64,000 bases of DNA from Fictibacillus nanhaiensis (GTDB taxonomy: Bacteria > Bacillota > Bacilli > Bacillales > Fictibacillaceae). A model generated the notes under the pieces. It was not told where the DNA came from and did not search any database. It worked only from the letters and a program-made list of their open reading frames with translations. The stretch is taken from the NCBI RefSeq assembly GCF_023715445.1, contig NZ_JAMBOD010000008.1, positions 114,649 through 178,648 of the forward strand, read 5' to 3'. Made by a program: the position numbers and the translations under genes. How positions within the stretch are numbered: position 1 is the first letter of the stretch; every line of letters begins with the position of its first letter. Below, piece after piece: positions 8,505 through 16,058 of the stretch.

Positions 8505-9671
8505 TCACCTTTTTTCTGTTAGATTTGCATGGAATATGGCATAAAGCAATGCTAAACTCGCAGCCCCGATCACACCGACCTGTTCTCCCATAGAAGAAGC
8601 CTCGATCTCAACTTGTCGTTTTTTATCAAGAAAAGAAAGCTCTCGGACCTCATTTCTGATTTCAGAGAGCAAGGGCAGTTCTGAATCAGCAAGCTTGCCT
8701 CCTACCATAATCTTATTTACATGGAGCATATTGATGAAAGAAGTAAGAACCGTTGCGATTTGTTTTCCTGCATCTCTTGCCCCTTTTAGCATGTTTTCGT
8801 TGCCATGCTTGCATCCCGTTATAAAATCATCGATAGAACTTACATTAAATTCTTTTTCAATCGCAGCTTCGGATGCATACCGTTCCAAACAGCCACGGCT
8901 TCCGCACCAGCAAGGAGTTCCATCTGGCTGGTAGATCATATGACCTAGTTCGCCCGCACCTGTCAGATCACTTCGAAACAGCTGGTCTCTCAAATACATG
9001 CCTGAACCGATTCCTTGTCCGAGATAAACACATAGGAAATCCGTTTCATTCTTGCAAGATCCAAATAGCTTTTCAGCAAGCGCCATCCCTCGAACATGAT
9101 GATCAAGATAAACAGGAATATGGAAGCGGGAAGAAATAGCCGATACGAGATCAACGTTCTCCCACCCCATATGTTCTGCTTCTAAAATCCGGCCGTTATC
9201 AAAATCAACAAGTCCGACTGACCCTACTCCGATGCAGGATACCGGAACTTTTGAAGTCGACAGAAAGCCTTCAAGCTCTTTTATTAATACATCTAAAAAA
9301 TCGTTCTGATCGATTTTTTCAGGAATGGGAAAACGATGAAACTGCAGCACCTTCCCCTTTAAAGTCATGATGCCGAATTCAACACGGTCACTGCGGATAT
9401 GAACACCCGCAATACGCTTGGACTCTTCATTTAAATCAAGGACGATGGTTTTGCGCCCTGCCCTCTTTTCCCCGCCTTCCATACTGCCAATCTCTACAAC
9501 GAGTTCTTCAGCCATCAATTCCCCGATTATGTTCGTGATGGTGGCTGGTGTCAGCTTGGTAAAAGCAGCGATCTCCTGACGGGAAGGCTTTTCCAGCCTA
9601 AGAATCGACTGCAGTACGAGTGAGCGGTTTAACTGTTTCGTTCGTAACGTATTTTGACCGATGAATGACAT
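8505..9671 (-). CDS. ROK family transcriptional repressor (NagC/XylR type)
   Basis: A 388-residue ROK repressor. Residues 1-80 form a winged helix (SRQEIAAFTKLTPATITNIIGELMAEELV). The rest is the ROK sugar-binding fold, with the zinc-site cluster CWCGSRGCLERYASEAA around residue 250 and the ROK glycine motif GQGIGSGMYLRDQLF. ROK repressors of this build sense a sugar or sugar derivative and bind AT-rich inverted repeats. It lies inside the operon that begins with the oxidoreductase at 11952. An AT-rich motif shared by sites at 11988-12013 and 14775-14800 is a candidate operator for it. Function as local regulator is inferred from position; the family assignment is firm. Confidence 0.9.
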   Translation of the reverse strand: MSFIGQNTLRTKQLNRSLVLQSILRLEKPSRQEIAAFTKLTPATITNIIGELMAEELVVEIGSMEGGEKRAGRKTIVLDLNEESKRIAGVHIRSDRVEFGIMTLKGKVLQFHRFPIPEKIDQNDFLDVLIKELEGFLSTSKVPVSCIGVGSVGLVDFDNGRILEAEHMGWENVDLVSAISSRFHIPVYLDHHVRGMALAEKLFGSCKNETDFLCVYLGQGIGSGMYLRDQLFRSDLTGAGELGHMIYQPDGTPCWCGSRGCLERYASEAAIEKEFNVSSIDDFITGCKHGNENMLKGARDAGKQIATVLTSFINMLHVNKIMVGGKLADSELPLLSEIRNEVRELSFLDKKRQVEIEASSMGEQVGVIGAASLALLYAIFHANLTEKR

Positions 9672-9697
9672 TCTTTTCCTGACTCCTTATTTACGTG

Positions 9698-10684
9698 CTA
9701 GATTTTTACTTTACATAGACGCAGTTCATGCGCACCGTCTTCTCTTGTATATTCATAATAGTACCATATAGAGCCTTCATGAATGATCGCATCTACGTAA
9801 CGGACTGCTTTACCTGATGCCGTTTCGAGTACTGGGCCATCAACGTTGATCTTCGCGAATGTTCTTAGATCGAACGAAACAGCCAGTGCCATTTTTTCTT
9901 CATAATTCTGTTCTACGCCGACACTTCCATCCCATAGGACCGTGTATCCGTGCTGGGTTGGAATGATCGTAGTGAGGCGTGATTGATACTGGTCCCATCC
10001 TGAATCACTAACCGGGATCACCGTATCCACCCAATCAAAATGGATTCCGTCTTCACTGATCGCAAGACCTGTTGGTGCAACTGCAAGGCCCGTATTATGG
10101 ACATCGCCTGTTTGGTGCATCTCTTCTTTAACAGCGGAATCCAGTCCTTTTGCATATACAAAATACATGTAATACTTGTTTTCATGCTTAACGATATAAG
10201 GATCTTTTACCCCTTCAACGCCAGGACGGTCGCTTGCAGTCAATACCTTCTTGCGGTTTTCAACCTGGAAGGATGATGGCGTCTCTGCTTCGACGACATC
10301 GATCCGCCAGCGGTTATCAGCAGGATCGACATAACTGATGTAAAGACGGTATAGTTCATCGCTAACTTTTACGAGTGCAGAACGTTCAATCGAACTGGAG
10401 TTTAATTCGCGTTTATGGACACTCCAAACATCAGTAAAGTTTTCTCCGTCTTTGCTGCTCGCAATTCTAACTTCAAATCCGCGCTCATCTTCACCGTGTC
10501 CGCGAGGGTTGCGAAGACGGTAATACAGATAAAACGTCTCATCTTTGTCATCATATAAAACAGTTGGTGCCCCTGCCCAATATCCTGTTTCGTTTCCAAG
10601 AGGTGATATGACTGTTTTTCCTTCTTCAGGGTTGAAAAGCGGTGCCAGATTTACGATTGTGTCCTGTGTTTTTGTTTGTTCCAT
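9698..10684 (-). CDS. Five-bladed beta-propeller glycosidase (GH43/GH130 type)
   Basis: A 328-residue intracellular protein with the repeating blades of a GH43/GH130-type propeller: YWAGAPTVLYDDKDETFYLYYRLR, then GFEVRIASSKDGENFTDV, SSIERSALVKVSDELYRLYISY, GVKDPYIVKHENKYYMYFVY and GLAISEDGIHFDWV. The acidic residue in GVKDPYI sits where such enzymes keep a catalytic or stabilising Asp. There is no signal peptide. AAAGGAGG precedes the ATG. It is cotranscribed with a Gfo/Idh oxidoreductase upstream and a ROK regulator downstream, so it probably acts on a glycoside handled by that set. The 191-bp gap before it holds a tandem repeat array. I cannot name the linkage it cleaves. Confidence 0.75.
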   Translation of the reverse strand: MEQTKTQDTIVNLAPLFNPEEGKTVISPLGNETGYWAGAPTVLYDDKDETFYLYYRLRNPRGHGEDERGFEVRIASSKDGENFTDVWSVHKRELNSSSIERSALVKVSDELYRLYISYVDPADNRWRIDVVEAETPSSFQVENRKKVLTASDRPGVEGVKDPYIVKHENKYYMYFVYAKGLDSAVKEEMHQTGDVHNTGLAVAPTGLAISEDGIHFDWVDTVIPVSDSGWDQYQSRLTTIIPTQHGYTVLWDGSVGVEQNYEEKMALAVSFDLRTFAKINVDGPVLETASGKAVRYVDAIIHEGSIWYYYEYTREDGAHELRLCKVKI

Positions 10685-10710
10685 TATAAAATCCTCCTTT
10701 ATTATTTCAG

Positions 10711-10850
10711 TTTTACGGTACGTGTTCTTATATTTATTACACGTTCGCTCAGACTCATTGAGGTTTCGCTCAAAAATGCCGAGTTACGCTCAAACTACCT
10801 TTAGTTTCGCTCAAAATATCCCTTTTTCGCTCAAATTACCTACATGGCAA
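10711..10850 (+). repeat. 21-bp-period tandem array, family 1, copy R1
   Basis: A conserved head with an inverted repeat (ACGTGT and ACACGT about 14 bases apart) is followed by five cores CGCTCA at 10746, 10767, 10787, 10808 and 10828 (steps 21, 20, 21, 20). Each core is preceded by TTT or TTA and followed by AA, with about nine variable bases between. It lies between two genes of one minus-strand operon. Confidence 0.85.
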
Positions 10851-10875
10851 CAAAGTTTACGCGAAAACAGCCTTT

Positions 10876-11952
10876 TTATTCGATCTCTGAAACAGAGACT
10901 CTTCTTCCTTCTTGGCTGGATAATACTGCCGCATCGATCACTCTTGCACTTTCAGCTGCATAAGCAAACGACAATTCATGAGGTTTGTTGTTTTTTACCG
11001 CTTCATAAAACTCTTGATATTGTTTGCCGCGGGCAAGTCCTTTGAATTTATGCCTCTCCTCGATCTCAAGTTCTTCCCGTTCACCCGACCAAGAACCGTC
11101 AGCATTCTTTTTTCTTAAAAAAATCCGGCCGTGCTGATCCATAGAAACAGCTGATTTCGTCCCCACAATTTCAAGGCCGTCACCATCCTGCGGCAGAAGC
11201 CGGGAATTGTTCAGCGTAATCATTGCTCCGTTTTCTAACCGAGCGATCACAACGGCCAGATCATCGTTCGTAACAGGGGCAGCAGATGATCCTTCTGACT
11301 GGCGCGCTTGGATGAATGTCGCAAGTTCAGCCTGTACGCTCTTAATTTCTCCGCAAGTTTTATGCAGAAAAAAATGAATGAGATCTACTTGATGAATGCC
11401 AAAATCTGCAACTGCTCCAGCGCCTGACGTTTCTTTTTTCATACGCCATTCCATTCCGACGTTCGGGTTTCCGATCCTTCCCCCGCCAAGCTTATGACGG
11501 TAAGAAAAGATGTCTCCAAGTTCCCCGGATGAGATGACCTCTTTGATCAGCTGAGCATATGGATGGTACCGGTATTGCATGCCCATGTAGTTGACGACAC
11601 CTGCAGACGCTGCTTCTTCGGCCAGTTTTTTCGATTCATAAAAGTTGACTGAAAGAGGCTTCTCACATAGAACAGGCAGCTTTCTTTTGAATGCTTCTCT
11701 TGCGATTGTTCCGTGGGATAAGTTATCTGTACAGATTACAACAGCATCTACTTTGTCCAATAGTTCTTCAAGGCTTGAAGAAATTAACGATGAAGCAAGA
11801 TTGTGCTGCTGGATCCATTGTCGGGCGTTGTCCGGTACGATATCGTAAACAGCAGTTAGTTCCCATTCGGGATTCGCCTGAATACCATGCAAATGATCAC
11901 TCGCAACACCGATCGTTCTCCCGGTTCCAACAATTCCTATTCGTAAGCTCAT
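10876..11952 (-). CDS. Gfo/Idh/MocA family oxidoreductase
   Basis: A 358-residue NAD(P)-dependent sugar dehydrogenase. The N-terminal Rossmann fold begins SLRIGIVGTGRTIGVASDHLHG, followed by the conserved VVICTDNLSHG and the EKP motif (PVLCEKPLSVN, catalytic Lys). The C-terminal beta-sheet domain carries GAVADFGIHQVDLIHFFL with the expected His. The start is the ATG at 11952 because AGGAGGTG stands seven bases upstream; an ATG nine codons earlier lacks such a site. It is the first gene of an operon with a glycosidase, a ROK repressor and a TIM-barrel protein. Members of this family oxidise inositols, free sugars or the C3 hydroxyl of glycosides. The presence of a second Gfo/Idh gene and three TIM barrels nearby favours a role in glycoside oxidation. 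Confidence 0.9.
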   Translation of the reverse strand: MSLRIGIVGTGRTIGVASDHLHGIQANPEWELTAVYDIVPDNARQWIQQHNLASSLISSSLEELLDKVDAVVICTDNLSHGTIAREAFKRKLPVLCEKPLSVNFYESKKLAEEAASAGVVNYMGMQYRYHPYAQLIKEVISSGELGDIFSYRHKLGGGRIGNPNVGMEWRMKKETSGAGAVADFGIHQVDLIHFFLHKTCGEIKSVQAELATFIQARQSEGSSAAPVTNDDLAVVIARLENGAMITLNNSRLLPQDGDGLEIVGTKSAVSMDQHGRIFLRKKNADGSWSGEREELEIEERHKFKGLARGKQYQEFYEAVKNNKPHELSFAYAAESARVIDAAVLSSQEGRRVSVSEIE

Positions 11953-11987
11953 TTTCGTGCACCTCCTAAGTAAGATCATTAAAAAAT

Positions 11988-12013
11988 AATTAATTAATTC
12001 ATTAAATTTATTA
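11988..12013. promoter_or_regulatory. AT-rich shared motif, possible operator (site A)
   Basis: An AT-only stretch built on ATTAATTAATT followed by CATTAAATTTATTA, just upstream of the Gfo/Idh-glycosidase-ROK operon. It resembles sites at 14775-14800 and 21324-21347. Low sequence complexity makes chance similarity possible. Confidence 0.35.
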
Positions 12014-12038
12014 ATTCAACTATAATGATACCACTTGG

Positions 12039-12794
12039 TTATCTCCCTATCAACCTTTGAATATAGTTGTAACTTGTTTGTAAACTATCGAACGGGTCTC
12101 CCGGACATTCATCCTGCTCCACGACGTACCATTCGATCCCGGATTTCTCTCCCCACTCTATGATCGGCTTGAAGTCGATTGTCCCTATACCAAGCGCTGC
12201 GTATGTCTCCTGTTCATCATTCGTCATGTCTTTCAAGTGGATAATGGGCATCCGGTTTTTATATGGGCGGATAAACGCCAGCGGATCCTTTCCAGCCTTT
12301 TTAATCCAATACACATCGATCTCTGCCAGAATTTTATTTTCTTTTTCTTTTGGATCCAGTATATATTCAAGTGCCGTCTGGCCGTTGATCATTGTGTTCA
12401 GTTCAAAATCATGGTTATGATAGCTAACACGGATATCCGGATGCTTTTCCGCTATGCTGTTAAGCAACTGTTTAACATGCTGATAGCTTTCGACGGTCCG
12501 CATCTCTTCAGAAAGGTAAGGAAAAACGATATCTTTCGTTTCGTAAAGCTGTGTTTCTTTTAATACGTTCTCAAGATCGTTTTCCATTCTGCCGATTGGT
12601 ACGTGCATCCCGGCTGCTTGTAGATGTAACTCTTTTAATGTATGTGCCACTTCGGCAGGGTCATATTTTGGAGGCAGCGCTGATATTTGAACACCACTCC
12701 ATCCCATCTTCTTGAGGTCTTTTAGTACGCTAAAGAGATCCTGTTCAATTTCATGACGTAGTGTATAAAGCTGTACGGCAAACTTTTCTATCAT
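12039..12794 (-). CDS. Sugar phosphate isomerase/epimerase-like TIM-barrel protein
   Basis: A 251-residue xylose-isomerase-like TIM barrel. Marks seen: IEKFAVQLYTLRHEIEQD, GWSGVQISALPPKYD, RVSYHNHDFELN (metal-site His and Glu), ILAEIDVYWIKKAGKDP, MPIIHLKDMTN and WYVVEQDECPGDP. It is the last gene of a three-gene operon, 17 bp after a Gfo/Idh/MocA oxidoreductase, with AAGGAGAG before the ATG. This pairing of an NAD-dependent oxidoreductase with a metal-dependent TIM barrel is common in inositol catabolism and in 3-keto-glycoside pathways. I cannot assign the reaction. Confidence 0.85.
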   Translation of the reverse strand: MIEKFAVQLYTLRHEIEQDLFSVLKDLKKMGWSGVQISALPPKYDPAEVAHTLKELHLQAAGMHVPIGRMENDLENVLKETQLYETKDIVFPYLSEEMRTVESYQHVKQLLNSIAEKHPDIRVSYHNHDFELNTMINGQTALEYILDPKEKENKILAEIDVYWIKKAGKDPLAFIRPYKNRMPIIHLKDMTNDEQETYAALGIGTIDFKPIIEWGEKSGIEWYVVEQDECPGDPFDSLQTSYNYIQRLIGR

Positions 12795-12811
12795 TCTTAC
12801 ACTCTCCTTTT

Positions 12812-13870
12812 TTATTGTGCTGCTTTCACTGTTTTCAATGGCAGTTTAACTTCTTTTCCGGTCCTTGCAGATTCATAGATGGCTAAAATGATTTCGAGTG
12901 GCTTCAATCCTTCCTCACCGTTGACCAGAGGCTCCCTTCCTTCTCGGATGGCGTTCATCATGTCCTCGATCTGCAGACGATGGGCATAACCAAAAACCGT
13001 TGTCGGGTCTGGTGTATCGAAATCGTTTGCCGCTAAGTTGGTGGATCGGCCTTCCTGTTCAGCGGACTTTAAAAATAAATGCGTCAGCCGGTCATGCTCG
13101 ATAACGGCAGAGCCAGCGGTTCCAAAGATCTCAAGCCGTGAGGAGAGGCCCGGATACGCACTTGTTGTTCCGACGATCGTCCCGAGTGCACCGCTCTTAA
13201 ATTTGACGGTTGCCACCGCAACGTCTTCCACTTCGATGCGTTCATGAGCGAGTGTCGCCGTATGCGCAAAAACGCTTTCGACCGGACCGACTAAGTATTG
13301 AAGCAGATCGATCGTATGAATAGACTGGTTCATTAACGCACCGCCCCCGTCCATCGCCCATGTACCGCGCCATGCCCCGCTGTCATAATAACCTTGCGTT
13401 CTGTACCAATTCACTGAACATTCTCCAAGCACCATATGACCAAACTGGCCGTCCTCTATCGCACGTTTTACTTTTACCGTTGACGCATCAAACCGGTGCT
13501 GTGAAATAACTGCGAGCTTTACCCCAGCTTCCCTGCAAGTTTCGATCATGGCTGTTGCTTTTTCATAAGTCACATCGATCGGTTTTTCAGCGATCACATG
13601 CTTGCCATGGCGAGCAGCTTCAATCGCAATGTTTGCCCGAAGGCCGCTTGGCGTCAAGATGTTTACGATATCGATATCTTCTCGTTTCAGAAGATCCAGA
13701 TAGTCCGAATACCAATCAACGCCGTAAGCTTGGCCAACACTTTTTGCGCAATCTTCCACTACATCCGCAACAGCAACCAGTTTGGCTCCTTTAATGTTGT
13801 TGATTTCTTCTGCGTGCGTACGGCTGATCACACCGCAGCCAATAATGCCGAATCGAAATTCCGTTGTCAT
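12812..13870 (-). CDS. Gfo/Idh/MocA family oxidoreductase
   Basis: A 352-residue NAD(P)-dependent dehydrogenase, a different subfamily from the one at 10876-11952. Rossmann segment TEFRFGIIGCGVISRTHAEEI, then DIVNILTPSGLRANIAIEAARHGKHVIAEKPIDV with the catalytic Lys. The C-terminal domain has WAMDGGGALMNQSIHTIDLLQYLVG, with the conserved Asp/His pair. Its ATG overlaps the stop of the preceding TIM-barrel gene by four bases, so the two are translationally coupled. The next gene is again a TIM barrel 17 bp on. The order TIM barrel - oxidoreductase - TIM barrel suggests stepwise processing of one substrate by oxidation and then isomerisation, elimination or hydration. Confidence 0.9.
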   Translation of the reverse strand: MTTEFRFGIIGCGVISRTHAEEINNIKGAKLVAVADVVEDCAKSVGQAYGVDWYSDYLDLLKREDIDIVNILTPSGLRANIAIEAARHGKHVIAEKPIDVTYEKATAMIETCREAGVKLAVISQHRFDASTVKVKRAIEDGQFGHMVLGECSVNWYRTQGYYDSGAWRGTWAMDGGGALMNQSIHTIDLLQYLVGPVESVFAHTATLAHERIEVEDVAVATVKFKSGALGTIVGTTSAYPGLSSRLEIFGTAGSAVIEHDRLTHLFLKSAEQEGRSTNLAANDFDTPDPTTVFGYAHRLQIEDMMNAIREGREPLVNGEEGLKPLEIILAIYESARTGKEVKLPLKTVKAAQ

Positions 13871-14694
13871 GATGAAACCTCCTTATTTATTTTTGCTAAA
13901 ATGCGGTTTAAGTCTTTTGCCGCGTGTTGAAAAAGCTGTTTCTGGCTGTAGCCTGAAAATTCATCTTCTGCGGCCAGATGATGTTCGATCGATAAAAATC
14001 CTGAATAGTTATCTTCGGTTAATTTTGTTAAAAGGTCTTGGATCTCTCCGTCCCCCAGCCCGGGAGGAAGCACTTTTCCGTCTGAAAAACGGGCATCCTT
14101 TATATGCACATATTCGATGTACGGCTTGAGTAGAGGATACGCCTCTGTATAAGGCTTCACGCCGCATTGCACGAAGTTTGCCATATCAAAAACGGCTCGA
14201 AAGTATGGAGAAGAAATTGCTGTTATGAGATCCAAACAACATTCCGGGCTGTCACCATAGATACCCTTTTCGTTTTCATGAAGCAGGATAACATCATTTT
14301 CTTCTGCTTTTTTCACCATCGCCTTCGTCCGGTTGATTACTTCCTCCCTGTGTGTGAAGTGATCATCATTTTTCGGGATAAAAAACGAAAAAACCCGGAT
14401 GTAAGCGGTATCAAAATTCTTAGCAAGCATGATGACTTTATCAAGGTCTTTCAGCTGTGTTGAGAAATCATCCAGGATGCTTATCTTTCCGATAGGTGAC
14501 CCAATGGCGGATACGCGAAACCCTCTCTTGTCGAGTTCTTTCTTGATATGTGTGATTTCCTGTTCGGTTAGTTCGATTATATTTTTTCCCCAAACACTTC
14601 TGAGTTCAATGTGTCTGATTCCTTCAGACTCCAAAACATTGAGCTGTTCTGTAAGATCTGGTGATATCTCATCGCCAAATCCTGTTAATTTCAT
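13867..14694 (-). CDS. Sugar phosphate isomerase/epimerase-like TIM-barrel protein
   Basis: A 275-residue xylose-isomerase-like TIM barrel: MKLTGFGDEISPDLTEQLNV, IRHIELRSVWGKNI, VSAIGSPIGKISILDD, VILLHENEKGIYGD, RAVFDMANFVQCG, YVHIKDARFSDG and LSIEHHL, which together supply the metal ligands. GGAGG stands nine bases before the ATG at 14694; a TTG immediately before it is also possible and would add one residue. It is the first gene of the operon that runs to 12039. A GAAACGTTTC operator lies 39 bp upstream of the ATG, which ties the operon to the LacI regulator at 6417-7391. Confidence 0.85.
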   Translation of the reverse strand: MKLTGFGDEISPDLTEQLNVLESEGIRHIELRSVWGKNIIELTEQEITHIKKELDKRGFRVSAIGSPIGKISILDDFSTQLKDLDKVIMLAKNFDTAYIRVFSFFIPKNDDHFTHREEVINRTKAMVKKAEENDVILLHENEKGIYGDSPECCLDLITAISSPYFRAVFDMANFVQCGVKPYTEAYPLLKPYIEYVHIKDARFSDGKVLPPGLGDGEIQDLLTKLTEDNYSGFLSIEHHLAAEDEFSGYSQKQLFQHAAKDLNRILAKINKEVSS

Positions 14695-14732
14695 CAAATA
14701 TCCCCTCCTTTTTTAGTGGCAGGTTTGGTGAT

Positions 14733-14742
14733 GAAACGTTTC
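14733..14742. promoter_or_regulatory. LacI-type operator upstream of the TIM-barrel operon
   Basis: GAAACGTTTC (in the context TGAAACGTTTCG) upstream of the ATG at 14694. It is identical to the core of the three operators before the LacI gene 7 kb away, which suggests one regulon. Confidence 0.65.
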
Positions 14743-14774
14743 GATTTTAGGTAAAAAAAGATTACAGAAGATTT

Positions 14775-14800
14775 GATTAATTAATTTATTGAATTATTTA
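14775..14800. promoter_or_regulatory. AT-rich shared motif, possible operator (site B)
   Basis: ATTAATTAATTTATTGAATT followed by ATTTA, upstream of the three-gene TIM-barrel operon. It matches site A at most positions through the first 20 bases. Possible target of the ROK repressor encoded at 8505-9671. Confidence 0.35.
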
Positions 14801-14864
14801 TCATTATAGTTTCAATTTAAGAAGAGCACAACATAAGATTCATAGGTAAATAGTGCGTTTTTAA

Positions 14865-14892
14865 ATAAAAAACTGACCCTTAATCGAGTCAG
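14865..14892 (-). terminator. Terminator of the ROK sugar kinase gene
   Basis: On the minus strand a stem CTGACTC / GGGTCAG (one G-T pair) with a short loop is followed by TTTTTT, 9 bp after the kinase stop codon. Confidence 0.75.
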
Positions 14893-14900
14893 CTTGTCTG

Positions 14901-15767
14901 TTATAGTCTTTTCGCCAGCGCTAATGCCCCGCACAATCCGGCATTGTCACCAAGTTCAGGCGGAACGATATAGTCATCTATATTTACTAAAAGGTTTTCA
15001 TGCTGGATATAACCGTTTAAAAAATTCACCACGTTTTCAATAATGATCGGAAACAGCTGTTTTTGCTGCATGACGCCACCGCCGAGGATCATCTTTTTAG
15101 GTGAGAGTACCAGGGTATAGTTAACTAGTGCTTGTGCGAGGTAATAAGCTTCTAGCTCCCACACTTGCTGGTTCGCTGACAACACAACTCCTTTTTGACC
15201 CCAGCGGTTTTCGATTGCTGGGCCTGAAGCCATTCCTTCGAGACAATCTCCATGAAACGGACAATTTCCTTTATACGTGTCGTCTTCATGACGTCGAACG
15301 AGAATGTGTCCCATCTCTGGATGAAGCATCCCGTGAAGAACCTTTCCTTCCGAAACGGCACCAACTCCGATGCCCGTTCCAACCGTCATGTAGATGCAGC
15401 TGTCGAGACCTTTTGCGGCTCCCCATTCCAGTTCCCCGAGAGCCGCCGCATTAACATCTGTATCAAAAGCCATCGGCACATCAAGTTGTTTTTTCAGTTC
15501 GCCTAGCAGATTAACATTTTTCCAATGCTTTTTCGGTGTGCTCGTGATAAATCCGTACGTGGAGCTTTCCTGGTTAAGATCGATTGGTCCAAATGAGCCC
15601 ACGCCAAGTGCCTCAATCTGCTTATCTTTAAAATAATCTGTCACGAGTTGCAGCGTTTCTTCCGGTATTGTCGTTGGAAAGCTGATCTTCTCTATGATAT
15701 CTCCGTTTTCGTTACCTATTCCGCATACAAATTTTGTACCGCCTGCTTCAATTGCACCTAAAATCAT
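14901..15767 (-). CDS. ROK family fructokinase (ScrK/GmuE-like)
   Basis: A 288-residue ATP-dependent sugar kinase of the ROK family. The phosphate-binding motif IEAGGTKFVCGIG starts at residue 6; the catalytic Asp lies in AFDTDVNAAALGELEWGAAKG; TVGTGIGVGAV and HPEMGHILVRRHEDD follow, then the zinc-type cluster CPFHGDCLEGMASGPAI. This pattern is typical of bacterial fructokinases that also act on mannose (B. subtilis GmuE is one). It is monocistronic in appearance, with its own terminator. Next to a GH130 phosphorylase and not far from manA, the likely role is phosphorylation of mannose or fructose released from imported mannosides. Confidence 0.9.
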   Translation of the reverse strand: MILGAIEAGGTKFVCGIGNENGDIIEKISFPTTIPEETLQLVTDYFKDKQIEALGVGSFGPIDLNQESSTYGFITSTPKKHWKNVNLLGELKKQLDVPMAFDTDVNAAALGELEWGAAKGLDSCIYMTVGTGIGVGAVSEGKVLHGMLHPEMGHILVRRHEDDTYKGNCPFHGDCLEGMASGPAIENRWGQKGVVLSANQQVWELEAYYLAQALVNYTLVLSPKKMILGGGVMQQKQLFPIIIENVVNFLNGYIQHENLLVNIDDYIVPPELGDNAGLCGALALAKRL

Positions 15768-15844
15768 GGTAACCGCTCCTTTCGTTAGCTAGATTTTAAC
15801 ATGAAAATGGGAGTGTGTACTCTTTTGAATGACGTTTATTGGCG

Positions 15845-15995
15845 TTTCACGGTACGTGTTCTTTTATCTGTTACACGTTCGCGCAGGATGAAGTGAGTTT
15901 CGCCCAGTGAACCCTCTGTTTCGCTCAAAAACCTCTTCGTTTGGCTCAAAGAGTACGTGTTTTCGCTCAGACTGCCTCATGTTTCGCTCAATAGC
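15845..15995 (+). repeat. 21-bp-period tandem array, family 1, copy R2
   Basis: Head with the ACGTGT/ACACGT inverted repeat, then six cores (CGCGCA, CGCCCA, CGCTCA, GGCTCA, CGCTCA, CGCTCA) at 15880, 15901, 15922, 15943, 15964 and 15985: exactly 21 bp apart each time, although the cores and intervening bases vary. Confidence 0.9.
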
Positions 15996-16016
15996 GACTT
16001 TCAAGGTCTAAATTCA

Positions 16017-16048
16017 AATAAAAAGAAGCCAAAACCTCAAGTTTTGGC
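16017..16048 (-). terminator. Terminator of the ABC-GH130 operon
   Basis: Perfect 8-bp stem GCCAAAAC / GTTTTGGC with a five-base loop, followed on the minus strand by TTCTTTTTATT, 10 bp after the GH130 stop codon. Confidence 0.85.
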
Positions 16049-16058
16049 ATTCATCTTC

